Assembly (NCBI GenBank): GCA_028829895.1
Contig: CM054182.1
Location: 56,652,879 to 56,716,878 of the forward strand
Source of the DNA: Sinotaia quadrata
Taxonomy: Eukaryota; Mollusca; Gastropoda; Architaenioglossa; Viviparidae
Length of the DNA: 64,000 bases
Direction: 5' to 3'
Position 1 is the stretch's first letter, and each line of letters starts with the position of its first letter. Positions 1 through 12,576 of the stretch are shown one piece after another. Below the pieces are notes generated by a model, which saw nothing but the letters and a program-made list of their open reading frames with translations, was not told the DNA's origin and did not search any database. The position numbers were made by a program, and so were the translations under genes.

Positions 1-862
1 GATAATGAGACTAGAAAAATATCTGATTAGTATTTTTGTTGCTATTTCATTAATATATAATCATTTAGTTTTTCTGCTTATAAATAAATTCACAGTCATG
101 TTATTTCTAAAAAGATTTAAAATTGTTTTCAGAGGAACACGATTATAGTTGAGTGAGCCATAGGGAAAGGGATATTTTTTAAGTCAGAGATCTATTATAG
201 TGTGAATATTTGGTCGGGATGGAGACTCAAGTTGTTAATTTATCCGTCACCCTGGATTCTCCATAACCATAGGCTAGTCCCCCAAACACACCTTTTGGAC
301 AGATTGGAGGATAACGGTGCAGAATAGAGGAATGATACACAAAAATGGTACTGAGCTCTCTCATACATTACAGCCAGATAATTAGATAGTGTTGTATTAT
401 TCATTAATAGGATAAAACAAATCTCAGAATAAATCGATTAATCAATTTTATGTGTTTTATAATGATCATATACCTCCACGCCATGTATGATATACATCTT
501 TCTTATCTTAGAACACGTGACGCAATGTATTATTCCTGATATTTGCTTCGAAACCGTTTCTTATAATGTGGGAATGTGCGTGTGTTTGCGTGCTTTCTCT
601 CTCTCTATGGTATTTACATAATTTTTGCTGTCAAAGTTTTCCTAGTTACCGGTACACTCCAAAAAAGAATGGAATGAATAATGAAGACAAATGAGAAGTT
701 AGCCCTAGAAAAACTTTCTGCGAGCGACCATGTCATTCTACAAAAATATGTCGTTACGGTCAAGAACCAAGATGGAATACGTGAAAGTTATTTACCTCGA
801 CATCTGCTATTCTATGTACAATGTAAGCTCTCATAAATGACAAAAGACAATATTTCATAATC
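1..862. other. Intergenic AT-rich stretch
   Basis: I see no coding pattern, RNA gene or clear repeat in this stretch on either strand. It only contains a short CT-rich run near 595-607. Confidence 0.5.
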
Positions 863-894
<32 letters not shown>

Positions 895-994
895 GGATGG
901 ATGGATGGATGGATGGATGGATGGATGGATGGATGGATGGATGGATGGGTGGGTGGGTGGGTGGGTGGATGGATGGATGGATGGATGGATGGAT
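863..994. repeat. GATA/GGAT/GGGT compound microsatellite
   Basis: An uninterrupted tetranucleotide array that passes from GATA units into GGAT units, then a short GGGT block, then back to GGAT. On the minus strand it reads as an artificial Ser-Ile-His-Pro open frame, which should not be taken as a gene. Confidence 0.95.
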
Positions 995-2089
995 AATCGG
1001 ATAAGCACAAAATAGATAAATAGTTCAGATTACGAATGGACTGATTCTTGAACTGATGGATACAGTGAAGCGCTGTTTAACAGATTATCCTACAGAAACC
1101 CTAATCTGCTTAATCCCGCCCGTAAGGCTCTTTGCGTAAGGCTCAGTCAGGCCTCAGAGACATTAACTGTTAATTAATTTATCTCCACCTTGTCTCTGAG
1201 TTTTACCCGTTCATAATTTCTTTCTAACTTGTAAGCTCAAATGCCTCTTGATCGTATAGAAATTCTGGTCCATACACTCTCTTAGGTCAAGGGGATGCTT
1301 TCCAAGATATGTTATTGTTGGATTTGTTAAGAACAATTAAAAATTAACATACCCTCACCCCCAAGAATGCACGTCTCCTCCTTTGTATAAATACAGAAGT
1401 GAAGGTGTAACAAATAACAAAATATATTCAACGCAATAAAAATTTAAACAAGAAAAATATGCATAATGGGCAGTAGTCACAAAGGCAAAAGCTAATCATG
1501 AAGTACTGTTCTTATGACATAATTTAGTGGTTAGATCAAAAGCCCACAAACTGTCATGCTATTAGGATGACAGTTTATGGGCTTGTAAGAATGTTTATGG
1601 CTAAAATGTAAACAGTTCAATGGCTCTGAACATCTTGGCTTTTTTGAGGAGCATTAATGTCACTTTAACATGCAATCTAACTATTTATGAAACACTAACT
1701 TTTACAGATACTACTAAGAATTCTAAAAGGTGGGAAGGTACATCATAGTGATATTCATACGAGGCATACATTTACAAGTTGATCACCTGATTCAATGTAT
1801 ATTTGCAATGGCAAGGTTGTCTCTCTGTGTGTCAGTGGGGTGTATTGTATGCTGTCATGAAATGTTGGTTGCTGTGTTGTAGCAGGTTTGACTTGTAGAC
1901 ATAGGCAGCCAAACGACATGAAGTGTTTCATCTTGAGCTGTACTGCAGCAAGACTAGTGAAGTAACAATAAAGACTTTGACTGAAGAATTTGGTGCAGAA
2001 TGAAGACTGGAAGAATGAAGGTTTCCAAGCACTATTGAAAAAATAGGTGGCAGAGATGTGTTATTGCATATATAATTAATTAGGCCTCT
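995..2089. other. Intergenic stretch, nothing recognised
   Basis: AT-rich sequence. No open frame here has domain-like composition, and no tRNA or repeat structure was recognised. Confidence 0.45.
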
Positions 2090-2099
2090 CACCCCCCCC

Positions 2100-2175
<76 letters not shown>
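2090..2175. repeat. C-run, (CT)n and (CA)n compound microsatellite
   Basis: A run of nine or more C is followed by about 14 CT units and then CA units, with one interruption (ACACC) inside the CA block. Confidence 0.95.
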
Positions 2176-2176
<1 letters not shown>

Positions 2177-2337
2177 CATATTCCCGTACATTTCGTACCT
2201 GTGAATTCTCTTGACCCATACATCATTCAGACACATAAGAGTTCATGAAAAATATATAATCAATGAGATCCCATAAGTGAATAAAAGAAATACAATTAGA
2301 ATCTTCTACACAGAGCTGCAATGAGAATTATAAGTAT

Positions 2338-2745
2338 TACAAGAATAACACTTCAGCTAAGGAAGTCTACTCCACACTTACAGTATTACAAGAATAACAC
2401 TTATAAGTATTACAAGAATAACACTTCAGCTAAGGAAGTCTACTCCACACTTACAGTATTACAAGAATAACACTTCAGCTAAGGAAGTCTACTCCACACT
2501 TACAGTATTACAAGAATAACACTTCAGCTAAGGAAGTCTACTCCACACTTACAGTATTACAAGAATAACACTTCAGCTAAGGAAGTCTACTCCACACTTA
2601 CAGTATTACAAGAATAACACTTCAGCTTAGGAAGTCTACTCCACACTTACAGTATTACAAGAATAACACTTCAGCTAAGGAAGTCTACTCCACACTTACA
2701 GTATTACAATAATAACACTTCAGCTAAGGAAGGTTTCCACTCCAC
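2338..2745. repeat. 49-bp minisatellite, about eight copies
   Basis: The unit contains GGAAGTCTACTCCACACTTA followed by CAGTATTACAAGAATAACAC. The GGAAGTC anchor falls at about 2361, 2434, 2483, 2532, 2581, 2630, 2679 and 2728. The period is therefore 49 bp, except for a 73-bp first step that carries an extra half unit. Copies are nearly identical and only the last ones have drifted, so the array is recent. There are no unique spacers, so it is not a CRISPR array. Confidence 0.95.
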
Positions 2746-4181
2746 AATTACAAATGGATTTCCTGAAAATGGATAATGCAATTATACAGACTTAACTAAA
2801 CAGTTCTAGTTACAACAGCTTAACTATACTTCTCAAAGTCTGACAACTCAACTCTATCATAAAAAATGTATCAAATTCGGCTAAATCTTTCAGAGTATGA
2901 AAAATTAAAATCTATAATTTTCTATGTGCACAAAGGTTTAGTTAGAAAATATTAACCATTCCAGACATACCAGAGGTTTGCATCTTTCACCAAGTCCAGC
3001 CTCAAGATTGGGATTGAGTATGATACATATATGTGTATGTATTTGCTTTACATTGTTCTATCTTTAATAAAGAGTGTTTTCAAGAGCCTGGTCCAGGTGA
3101 CGGCCTTGAGTCATGCTCTCATTGTTATCATTTCTCGAGTGGAGACACGTTGCCCGCTTGAAGAAGCATGTGATTGGTCTGATAGCTCTTGAAATTCCTT
3201 GTGCATAATGTTGGTCCACATTTTTCATGCTTCAATTAGTTATGAAGAAAACGTCAGTTTGAACACATGGAGATGGCTGTAGGCAACTTGTATCTACTCA
3301 TGCATATCTGATGACCTATAGAATTTATGTCGAATGACCACGGCACGTAGAGTTGATTATGTAGCTCTGTAGACATCGCCACACTGGACTGTCCAACTCT
3401 TAACTAACAATTAACACTTCAACAGATCTTTTGTAAACTATCTTAGCAAACGGTTCAAAAAGAAATCTCAAAAGATGAATGAGACAGACACGTAATTAAA
3501 TTGAAAGATTAATTAATTAATAGAAATATAAGAATTAATTATTACTTATGTCAATTGCATTTCGTTTGTTAGAGATACATACATACATTAATGCATAGAC
3601 TTGCGCGATTGTCTACGTATGCATAAGGGGTGATTTAGTAAAGCTAGTTCCTAACTATCGATAATGTTCATTCCATACTGCTAAATAACTGAAGCTAAAT
3701 GATTTTTATTCTTACTTATGAGAAAAAGGCATATACTTATTTATTCTTATTTTATTTTGTTTGTGTGTAAGTGTTAGAAAATAGGATAAATAATTACAAT
3801 TTTTCTTTGATTCAGTGATAACGTGCTGTTTTGAGTATTTTCAAATGAGTTATTTAATAAGCTTATTATATTATGTTTAACACATTTATTGTCTGTGTGG
3901 CTGTCATTTACCAATATATGAATATGCATATATGTATGCTTGATTTGCGTGTGTGTTGGTGTTCCTGAATGTAAGTGTATATGTGTGCGTGTGTGTTGTA
4001 ATGGGGTTGAATGCACTTGAAGTTCTGTAGACACTGCAGTTATCAAATAGCGGAATTATGACGTCACTCCATTGCAAATGACGTGAATGCCCGTCTGTCC
4101 AGTTCCAACTGGAAACAACTGTGTGCAGACAGCGTAGTCGGCTATTTCCCCAAGTTTGTAGGAGCATTATATAAACTCAGA
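2746..4181. other. Intergenic stretch, nothing recognised
   Basis: AT-rich, with short GT-rich patches near 3945-4000 that create weak minus-strand open frames rich in His and Thr. No domain, splice pattern or RNA gene was seen. Confidence 0.45.
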
Positions 4182-4323
4182 AGTTTATTAAAGTGCCACT
4201 TCTTCAAGTTCAGAAACACATATAATCACAACAGTTTATTAAAGTGTCGCTATTTCAAGTTCATAAACGCATATAATCAAAAACGTTTATTAAAATGTCA
4301 CTTTTTCAAGTTCAGAAACACGC
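4182..4323. repeat. 51-bp tandem repeat, nearly three copies
   Basis: The unit starts AGTTTATTAAAGTG and recurs at 4182, 4233 and 4284, a 51-bp period. Because 51 is divisible by three, the plus-strand frame across it (4083-4451) stays open and encodes a 17-residue repeat. I regard that open frame as a by-product of the repeat, not a gene. Confidence 0.85.
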
Positions 4324-5584
4324 TGGTAGTTGTATTCTTCAGAGCTGGACTTGAGATTAACATTGGTGCACACGCAGTGAAGCTGAACGCAAGCATGGAT
4401 TCATTGGTTCTTTTGTCACTTTCACATTACAGGACACTGGCAATTCATTAACTGAACGTTAACTAGTGTACTTTGTTTATCACATCCTTTCCGGTTTTCT
4501 GGACAGATGTTTGAAAAAAGCCCTCTCTCACTGAGTACTTCCGGCTTGAATGTTTATTGAAATGCTGCTGCATTTTTCTTTTATATGCAATACCTTACCG
4601 TCAGGTGTCAATCTATAAACCTCCCTCTGATTTATAATGCATGGCGGCACAGTTTACTGTTCGCCCTTGGCTTCTCACTGCTCGATGCAGACAGGCGACC
4701 AAGATGTGTAGAGTATCACGCTCATTAAGTATTTAGGAATTAGTTCTGTTCAAAAATTCAAATTCGAATGTTTCTGTTTAATTATTTCATTACACAACGT
4801 TCTTGCAAAATAAAATATATTGTAATAATATGGATTTAATTATCCAAGACAGAAATCCCACTTTATGACGTAAGTTAGAGTGTTAGAGTGGAAGTAGAAA
4901 AAATAATTAATCAAAATAATTGAAACTATGATTCTTTCTTTTTTCGTTAAAACAACGTTTGAATACCAAAATCTATATTAGACAAGCAGTTAAATGCTCA
5001 CAGTGTATGTATGATATGATTACAAGTAGATACTTAAATTAAACATCTTAATTTAACATATTTGAATAACTTTAAAATAATAAACTTTCTGAAGTAAAAA
5101 GTTTGCTAAATTTTGAAGTGATATAGTTGAAATATTTCGAATTATAAACAGTTATGACATACTATTGTAGCAATTTGTTTTAAGGTCAGGCCGCATTTTA
5201 CTGTAGACTGCCTGGACCACAATGCAATGTAATTTTTGAATCTTATCATCATACAGAAATTGAAACCATGTTGGCACAATATTTGTGTAAATAAATTTAT
5301 ACAGTAATTATGTTAAATACGCATATTGATTAATAACAAACAAATTTCCCATAAAAATAGCACTACTTTCAGTTTCGAATTGATTGCTAAGAAATTTACT
5401 ACCATCCATTATTGCGCTCATGCAGCCAGATAGTATAACTGTTATGTGGGTGCTGCTTGCTGGTGAACTGACTTGCACTGATATTCTCTCTAGTGGCATT
5501 TAGTTAAAAATATAGTAACTCTATTGAAAACCTAAAGGCATAATTACTCGAAATATAGGTTGGATTCACCGTACAGCATTAAAA
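4324..5584. other. Intergenic stretch, nothing recognised
   Basis: AT-rich sequence with no supported gene. A 63-residue minus-strand open frame at 5308-5499 has no recognisable motif. Confidence 0.45.
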
Positions 5585-5975
5585 GTGGAAATTGACCCAG
5601 TACTGGAATTATCAGTTTATTTTTTTTCTGAATTATTCCATGATAGAAACCATCAGAAGATCAGCCATGCTTGTAGCGCATGTTCAGGGCGCCTTTGTAC
5701 AAATTGTTGTCGCTATCACGAGACAGGTGATAGATCACATGGTCACTAAGTATGGCCAATCAGTGCTGGAACGAGAACAAATACCACTAAGGTCTCCAAA
5801 CAGAAAACGTGTCCAAACCATTCAGTAAAGTTACTGTGTTTTCACTGTCGCAAATGTAACACAGCTATTTTCTTGCACTGAGCGGGAGAAGACATCACAT
5901 ACGAGCAAAAGATGAACTGGTTGGTTTAACAACCAAGACTAAAGAACTGGCAGTTATTATTCAAATGTAATGTTT
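5585..5975 (+). pseudogene. Decayed TRIM-like double B-box exon
   Basis: Reading from 5585 (GTG GAA ATT GAC) gives a Cys/His series typical of tandem B-boxes: HACSACSGRLCTNC, then YHETGDRSHGH, then a second box beginning CPNHSVKLLCFHCRKCN. The frame is broken by TAA at 5747 and TGA at 5879. Past the second stop, the next frame (from about 5890) resumes with IRAKDELVGL, matching IRAKGELVGL in the better-kept exon at 34618-35004. The shared order and spacing with that exon show common descent. Known B-boxes bind zinc and act in TRIM-type ubiquitin ligases. No RING exon was found. The stops and frameshift make this a pseudogene, unless the assembly carries several errors here. Confidence 0.75.
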
Positions 5976-7020
5976 AATATTGACTACACATATATACACA
6001 ATATATGAGCATGTACAGACACAGAAACGCGAATAAATGGGTGATGAGTAAACAGCCTACAAATACAAAACTATTTCAACGATTCTTCTACCTACAAAAG
6101 AAAGTAGACTCCTAATGATCAAAGAGAAGGTGAGCAGTTTTGCTTTGATCCCTAGGATGCATCCTAAACATCTGGCAACCATTGTTGAAGTTAATTGCTA
6201 AAAGATACTGCAGCCCATGCAGAACATCAGTGCTCTGTTAAATGCAAGACGATATAAAAATTTGTGAGGCTGTCTATGCGATTAATTGCATGCAGACAAC
6301 ATATGCAATGTGGTTCCAACTTTATAACTTTGAAATATTCAAGCAGCATAAAGACTATGAGTTTTCTTGTTGATTGATTTAGCTACACATGCCCTCTGAC
6401 CTCTTTTTACTGTCAGTGAAATAGGGTAATATGGCTGGGTGGTTGGAACATTGTCAATGTCATGATGCGGCGTTTTACTGCATCAGTGTACCCCAGTCCT
6501 CATCAGAGATGGAACAGACATGCCTGAATTCTTATAGCTTGTACGTCTTATCAAAATTATTTAACAATACAGGTCAAGGAACATGCCATTGTCCAGCCAT
6601 CATAAATATTTGAAAGACTTGGCTTGGCTCGTCTCATAAAACTGTTTGGGTACAATGCTTGATTAGGAACTTTAAACCATCCATCTTTTTGTATACAAGA
6701 GCTATTGTGTTGTGCCTGTTGAAATTTACCAAACTCTTATATATGCGCACACGCCTGGCATGCCGAAAATCACAACCGTTTGGATGTGAGTTTTAATGCC
6801 AGTAGAAAATCTCATTTAAAATTAAGAATACTTGTATAGATGTTAAGACTAGTCACTCGAATTCACAATTCTGAACTCCTTTGAACCCGTACTGGAACTC
6901 AACCTGACGATCTCTCAATGCCCCGTTTGATGACCTCAGATTCATGTATTCCCCTGTAACGGTTGGATCTATTAAATAAGAATTTTTCTTTTATCCTGCC
7001 ATTTTGCGACATGGCTTAAG

Positions 7021-7255
7021 ACATTCATAATATGGAGCGCAACAAGAAGGAGATGATCCGACAGAAACAGGAAGCAGCGAACGGTGTCAGTGCGCGCTAT
7101 AAATCTGTCTTGATGTGGGCCACAAGAGCACGTGATGAAGTGACCCAAACCTTGTCCCAAGTCGAAGAGAAGCAACGAACAATATCCTTGCAGAGAAAAT
7201 GGCAGCGCGCAATATGAACGACAACCTCTACAATATCGTGACTCGATTGAATGAC
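7021..7255 (+). pseudogene. TRIM-like coiled-coil (BBC) exon relic
   Basis: An open stretch from 7032 encodes about 61 residues of helical, charged sequence with NKKEMIRQKQEAANGVSARY and ATRARDEVTQTLSQVEEK, then stops at 7215. This resembles the B-box C-terminal coiled coil that mediates dimerisation in TRIM proteins. It lies about 1 kb downstream of the decayed B-box exon on the same strand, so I infer it is the next exon of the same gene. A possible acceptor (GCTTAAG) precedes it at about 7020. In the neighbouring frame the sequence continues past the stop as ARNMNDNLYNIVTRLNDL, then runs into a poly-T run, suggesting another frameshift. Confidence 0.55.
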
Positions 7256-7299
7256 CTTTCTTTTTTTTTTAATTGTGTAATTCATACACTTTCGTAGTT

Positions 7300-7430
7300 A
7301 CTGTTTATTAAGACGCACCTGAAAATTTTCTTGAACGAATTGAATGTCATACCGTTAATTCAAGACTGGGTGAAAGGTGATCTTGAGTAGATGGAAAGAT
7401 TGAAGGATGTCATGAAACAGTTCAAATAGA
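7300..7430 (+). pseudogene. Possible further coiled-coil remnant
   Basis: The frame beginning CTG TTT ATT AAG near 7304 reads IFLNELNVIPLIQDWVKGDL, a TAG stop, then MERLKDVMKQFK and a second TAG. Its composition suggests the tail of the coiled coil of the relic just upstream, interrupted by a stop. The assignment rests on composition and position only. Confidence 0.3.
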
Positions 7431-7930
7431 ATCATAAATATCGGTAAATTACCAGTAGCTTTTTCATCTAAATGGAGACACATTTTAAGTATTGTTGCTA
7501 ATTCATTACACCAAAATGATGCCAGAAACATCTCGATCAGTCCTTTGTTTTCGCTTTGCTGTTATAATAACAAAAATTAACATGAATGGCACACTTTATC
7601 ACAAGGGTTTTCAGTTTCTTCTCACATACATTTGTATCTAAATTACTGGGCAACAGAAGAATATGGTTATACTGAAAATATCCTTTACTTATTAATGATA
7701 ATTTTTTAACGAACAGATCATGCTGATTACTTTTTTTGGACTCTATTTAAATAAAACTATTTTTAGTTCGATATGTTGCTTTGTTGAATTATTAACAGTG
7801 TGGGTATCTTCATCAATATCTCTAACCTTTCTTTCGCACTAACTGTTCAGTAGTATATCAGTCGGCTATAGCACGCTATTTTATTTATACCAAATAGTTA
7901 CATTTGCAAAGTAGTTCATTCATTAAAATT

Positions 7931-7931
<1 letters not shown>
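7431..7931. other. Intergenic stretch, nothing recognised
   Basis: AT-rich with no recognisable gene. It ends at a GATA/GACA array. Confidence 0.4.
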
Positions 7932-7978
<47 letters not shown>

Positions 7979-8019
7979 TAGATAGATAGAGAGATAGATA
8001 GACAGTTAGACAGACAGAC

Positions 8020-8058
<39 letters not shown>

Positions 8059-8085
8059 TAGATAGATAGATAGATAGATAGATAC

Positions 8086-8139
<54 letters not shown>
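7932..8139. repeat. GATA/GACA compound microsatellite
   Basis: About 208 bp of alternating GATA and GACA blocks. On the minus strand this reads as Tyr-Leu-Ser-Ile repeats and produces a spurious 85-residue open frame. Confidence 0.95.
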
Positions 8140-8354
8140 TACGCATGAATATTACAGAGTACATCAGTATAAGTAGATAAATAAATCGTATAATGTGGTG
8201 CAAAGCTTCGTGCTTTATTTTGCACTTACTTTTGTTGATTTTCTTAAAGCGGTAAAAATGCAAAATTTATTCTACACTGTCGTTTGAAGCATCAATAACA
8301 TCTTCGCCTAATCAGTCCATACGTTTTGACGTTGTCGAATACGTCAATGAAAAT

Positions 8355-9765
8355 TGTGACAGACTCTGACCAGATTCTGTGTCACGAACTTCTGACCCAC
8401 ATCCGAAACTCGAATATCATATTCGAATTGAATTCCTTTGTTAGAACCCTCCCGTCGTGCACCAGCATGAGGAAAAAACAACAGTGAGTTCAACCCTGTT
8501 ATGTAACTTTAGACGACAGTCGAGAAAGTTCGAATCTAGTCACGTGATGCATTCATGCACTACAATAAATACTCTTGACACGATAATATACTTCACTTGC
8601 ACACAAGACCGGCCGGACACACATCTGCTCACATAGCATCTTAGTCGCCAAATTGCTGAGTCGGAAGGAACATAGGACCCGTTGCTTTTATGTAAAGTCT
8701 ACTTAAGAAGGTAACACGTCTACTTCTTACAATATTATTGCATTTGCTATTGTATTTTTGTATATGAATTCATGTATGTATTTTGTGCAGGATTATTGCA
8801 ATTCTCTTCCGAACACATGTGATTCGGTAGAATGACTAAGTCTAGAAGTTTCATTGTATATAAATTAATTGTAACCTTTTAATTATTAATTTGTATAAAC
8901 TTTAATTCTCTTGTGCCACAGAAACGTCTGTGCACGTTGCGAATTTTTATGTAATTCAAATGATTCTCTTGCGTGTAATTTCATTGTTAAATTGTAGAGC
9001 GCTCATGCTTAATTTGAATTATATTTTGTTCTCCTTGTATGAATTCCATTTTTGATGAAGTAAATGTTTGGAAATTCATACGTTCATGTAATGTTAAAAA
9101 TAACACACATGTGAATTACATTGTATCTTTTATGAATATAAATATATTGTAAAAGACGCGATAGTCGAAGATCTAAGCTATGTGCATTGTTATCAGTCAC
9201 GTGCTTCGGAGGATTTGCGAATGTGGAAGGATCGAACCGACCTTAGTCCACGAACCAAGACTACTGAGATAGATAAGTAACTGAACTGAACTCTGAATCA
9301 GCGGAATGTGCTGGCAAAAATAACTTTCTCGAACATTAACTTTCAAAGATTAAATAAGCACATTAACTGCCTTAGTTTAGATCTGAAGCTGTGTCTTCGT
9401 AATTGATTGTTATTGTTAAATCTTAATTATTAAATTCTTTTATTGTTAATACCTCTTTCATAGTGATTTTTATGCATATAGACCTAATCGTGGTTTGGAT
9501 GGGGGGGTCGATTGAGCTAAATGTAACATTTTGAATGCATAAAGATTTAAGAGAGTGTTAACGGTTTCCAAACCGGCTATTGTACACAAGTTGTCTGTTC
9601 GTGAATCTGTTTGTCTGTACTACAAAGGCGCATTTTCATATGAGACAAAGGATAACTTGAGCAACCAGTCTGTTTAGGGAAAGAGGAGAAATTAATGTAT
9701 CTATTAAATTAAGGTTCTGTAAAATTCCTAAGCAGGGTCTCTAAATAAAAACTGGACATGTAACA
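8355..9765 (+). mobile_element. Solo LTR of an LTR retrotransposon, with exact TSD
   Basis: The element starts TGTGACAG and ends TGTAACA, with LTR-like TG...CA termini. It is flanked by an exact 5-bp target-site duplication AAAAT at 8350-8354 and 9766-9770. Its 1411 bp hold no gag-pol coding sequence, so it is best explained as a solo LTR left by recombination between two LTRs. Internal sequence is related but diverged relative to the copies at 12577-13942 and 15233-16988. Shared segments include one around CAGAAACGTCTGTGCACGTT and, near the end, CAACCAGTCTGTT and AGGGTCT-TAAATAAA-ACTGGA. The orientation assumes that the AATAAA-like tail is the 3' end. Confidence 0.75.
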
Positions 9766-9770
9766 AAAAT

Positions 9771-11430
9771 ATTTACGACGTCAATACTGGAATTTTCAGA
9801 GTTCCAGTTGATGTAATGTACTTGTTGCATAAGAAATAGATGAATAATAATATATTATTAAAGACTTTTAAATATATTTTAATTGCTGAAATTGCTAATT
9901 CGTTTCAGACCTCATTTACAGTGGAAAAGGTCATTTTATCATATTCGAGAACAGGCGCATAACATTTTACAACCTACCGATAGACGTTTCGAAAATAAAT
10001 TTTTATAATAAATTAATGTCGTTTGAATGTCACAAGGAACTTATGTAATTTATCTTTCATTCAGTCAGGTTTCTTGTATTTTCTTTGTGAGAAAGCAAGA
10101 CGTTTCCTCAAATGTAATTTAGACCACTATGAAATTATGTCTATTTAATCTAAAGAACTACTGGCTTTGAAAAATAAAGAAATAAGCGCATATATTACAG
10201 GAACGTGACCTTGAAGACTGAATTAAAACACCCGGACACCAATACTTTGGTCTGTCAGTCTGCATGCTCAGACTTCCAGTAGTCACTGGCATTCAATTCA
10301 AAAATTACTGAAATCCGTTCAAGAGGTATGTAATATTCTGGTAGGTTATTGTTAGTAATAAAATGCTCAAAAAGTAAGCGCTAAAGAGTGTGTTAGTGTC
10401 TAACCATTGTGCTGAGTTCTGCTGCTCATATTTCCCTTGCGAAACGAACTTAAACCGCTACCTACTTACTCAGTTCTCATTATACTCATAATTTCTAATG
10501 ACTGTGTTTGTATACCTGGTGTATGGATGTGTGTTTACATTGCGTTTGACGTATTGCCTGCCGTAGACTGTGTAGGAGTCATGCTCCATTTTGCCACTTA
10601 CGTCTTTGAAAGCCATCGTGTACCAAATTCTCATCATTCACTGGTAAAAATCATTCCTTGCAATTTCTACAATTAATTTCTTTCTTTTATTATTTTGTCT
10701 TTCTGCATACGTATCAGATTATCCTACATTCATAATGAATGTATTTAAATTTTTAAAATATATTTCCTTGCCTGGTGCTTGCCTCTAAGCACAACCTATT
10801 TACTGTGAATGTTTTTGTTTCGTTTCGTTATTTGTTGTCGTCGTTTCATTTCTTTTATTTTATTATTCATTAAGGTGGTTTATACTGTGTCCATGCCTCT
10901 GAATATGAACTATTTACTTTGAAAATGTTTCTTTACTAGTTACTATTTTTAGTCAAAGATTATTTTTAAGTTGTTGATTGCGTTGGGTGTGCAAAGATAA
11001 AAACCTTATTAATAAGTTGTCATGCTATCCTAATGGTCGGTCGTCTAATCCAAAGTGCAATTTAATTACGCTCGACTTGATCATAAATGGCGAGTGTTCT
11101 TTGCTTAGAAAAATATTACTTTGCGCACAAAATACATATACTTTAAATGATGGGTTTACTATTATTTTATTCAAGCTGTCAAACCTTGATCTTTGCTGGA
11201 ATTTGTTTTATGACTTTGAATGTAAAGAGAATTAATCGGTTTTAATAAAGCTGTTTAATTATTTGAATTAAAGCCTTCTGTTTGCAGACAATATGCTGCT
11301 GTTTTATTTTCAACAGTTCCTATTTTATGTTTCTTTTACAACACTGCAATAAACGCTAGAATGGAAAAACAAGCATGTCTGTGCTCGAATTCTGTTGGCG
11401 CAACGTATTTCAAGTACACCACTATCGTCA
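9771..11430. other. Intergenic stretch, nothing recognised
   Basis: AT-rich. Two plus-strand open frames of about 80 residues (10437-10676 and 10978-11235) lack any recognised motif or splice context, and I treat them as chance. Confidence 0.4.
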
Positions 11431-11549
11431 CATCTACTTCTTTTCAAATTATTTCTCATGAAATAAGGCTTTTGGTTTCTTTAAAACTTGCGTCTACTTC
11501 TTTACAAATTATTTCTCATGCAATAAGGCTTTTGGTTTCTTTAAAACTA
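11431..11549. repeat. 60-bp tandem duplication
   Basis: Two adjacent copies of a 60-bp unit containing TCTACTTCTTT-CAAATTATT and AATAAGGCTTTTGGTTTC. The copies differ at only a few positions. Confidence 0.85.
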
Positions 11550-11743
11550 TACGTCTGACTGTTGATTTAGGTTGTACAATACTTGTTTATAAAATTGTAA
11601 GAAAAATTTAAATTAATTTGAATTAAATTAACTAAATATGAATTACTTAAATTAAATGAAGTTAAATTATTTTGTTTTTAATCTGTTTCATCGTTTATTT
11701 TAAAATAAATACGTCAATGTAATATTCAAAATGTAACGTACGG

Positions 11744-12576
11744 TGGTGGAGTAAATATGACCATCCCTATTTTAAAATTTAATTGTTATATAAATTGTTA
11801 AATTGTCTGAGTAACCCGACCTTGGGCACTCCTTATGATGGTATTTTTTAAAGTGTCTGATTTGAACACCTAAGTTGAGAATATGCTAGAAATTTGCTAA
11901 TGTAATTCAAACCATCCCAACTGGGTGAGTAGTTTTTTTTTTATTATCGAATGGTTATGATTTACGAGAATGATACCAACCAATGGCGTGAGATTAAAAG
12001 GTTTACCTGGTCTAGAGAAATGGATTGTCTGATCACTTGAATTTGAAGTGGCAAAGAAGTCGGTCTTGAAAAGTGGTCATTAGCTTAATGGTGATTTAAC
12101 TGACTGGTTGAGAGAGAATTTACCTAGAAATATTTCATTAATTTTGCTATTGATATGTTATACTCGTGTTTTGTATTATGTGAGTAGACTATTATTTCCA
12201 CAAATATTTGAACTAAGCTGTTTGTATGTAGTGAGCTAACATTGTTTTGATTTGCTATATTATGCTGGGTGCATGTATCGGGCTAATAAATACTGTTGCA
12301 GGAAACTGTAAGTTGAGACTGGAATGTAAGAAAGAATAGAGTTATAAAGTAATAAACTTGAAACTTAGGTTGCTCCCTGATTATATTTTGTAGTGAGTAA
12401 GAAACCTTTTGTTCTTTCTCATGATATTTGAATCTACTGGTTCACTGATTGTAAACTACTTTGACCAGGAAGATGCAGGAATCATCTTCTAAAGTGTGTG
12501 TGAAGAATACACTACAACTTTTGATGTATCAGGAGAAAGTATGCTGAGTACATTAGGAATTTTCTGGTACAGTGAA
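11744..12576 (+). repeat. Dispersed repeat family 2, copy A, interrupted at its right end
   Basis: This segment is recognisably related to copy B at 43269-44000 (+) and copy C at 47525-49884 (-). Shared landmarks, in order, are CCATCCCTATTTTAAAATTT, ATATAAATTGTTAAAT, GACCTTGGGCACT, CAAACCATCCCAACTGG, GGTCATTAGCTTAATGGT and TTTTCTGGTACA. It stops at the TG of an LTR inserted at 12577. No protein-coding capacity was seen. The TGG start is compatible with an LTR-type end, but the class is uncertain. Confidence 0.7.

Noticed and set aside
760..1008. Open frame of Ser-Ile-His-Pro repeats
   Set aside because: Translation of a GATA/GGAT microsatellite; the same applies to Tyr-Leu-Ser-Ile frames at 8006-8263, 17550-17738, 20103-20303, 22807-23001, 28417-28773 and 30255-30653.
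2338..2745. CRISPR-like regular repeats
   Set aside because: Head-to-tail 49-bp units with no unique spacers, in an animal genome; this is a minisatellite.
4083..4451. 122-codon open frame with 17-residue repeats
   Set aside because: Openness is explained by a 51-bp tandem repeat; no motif, splice context or homologous copy was seen.
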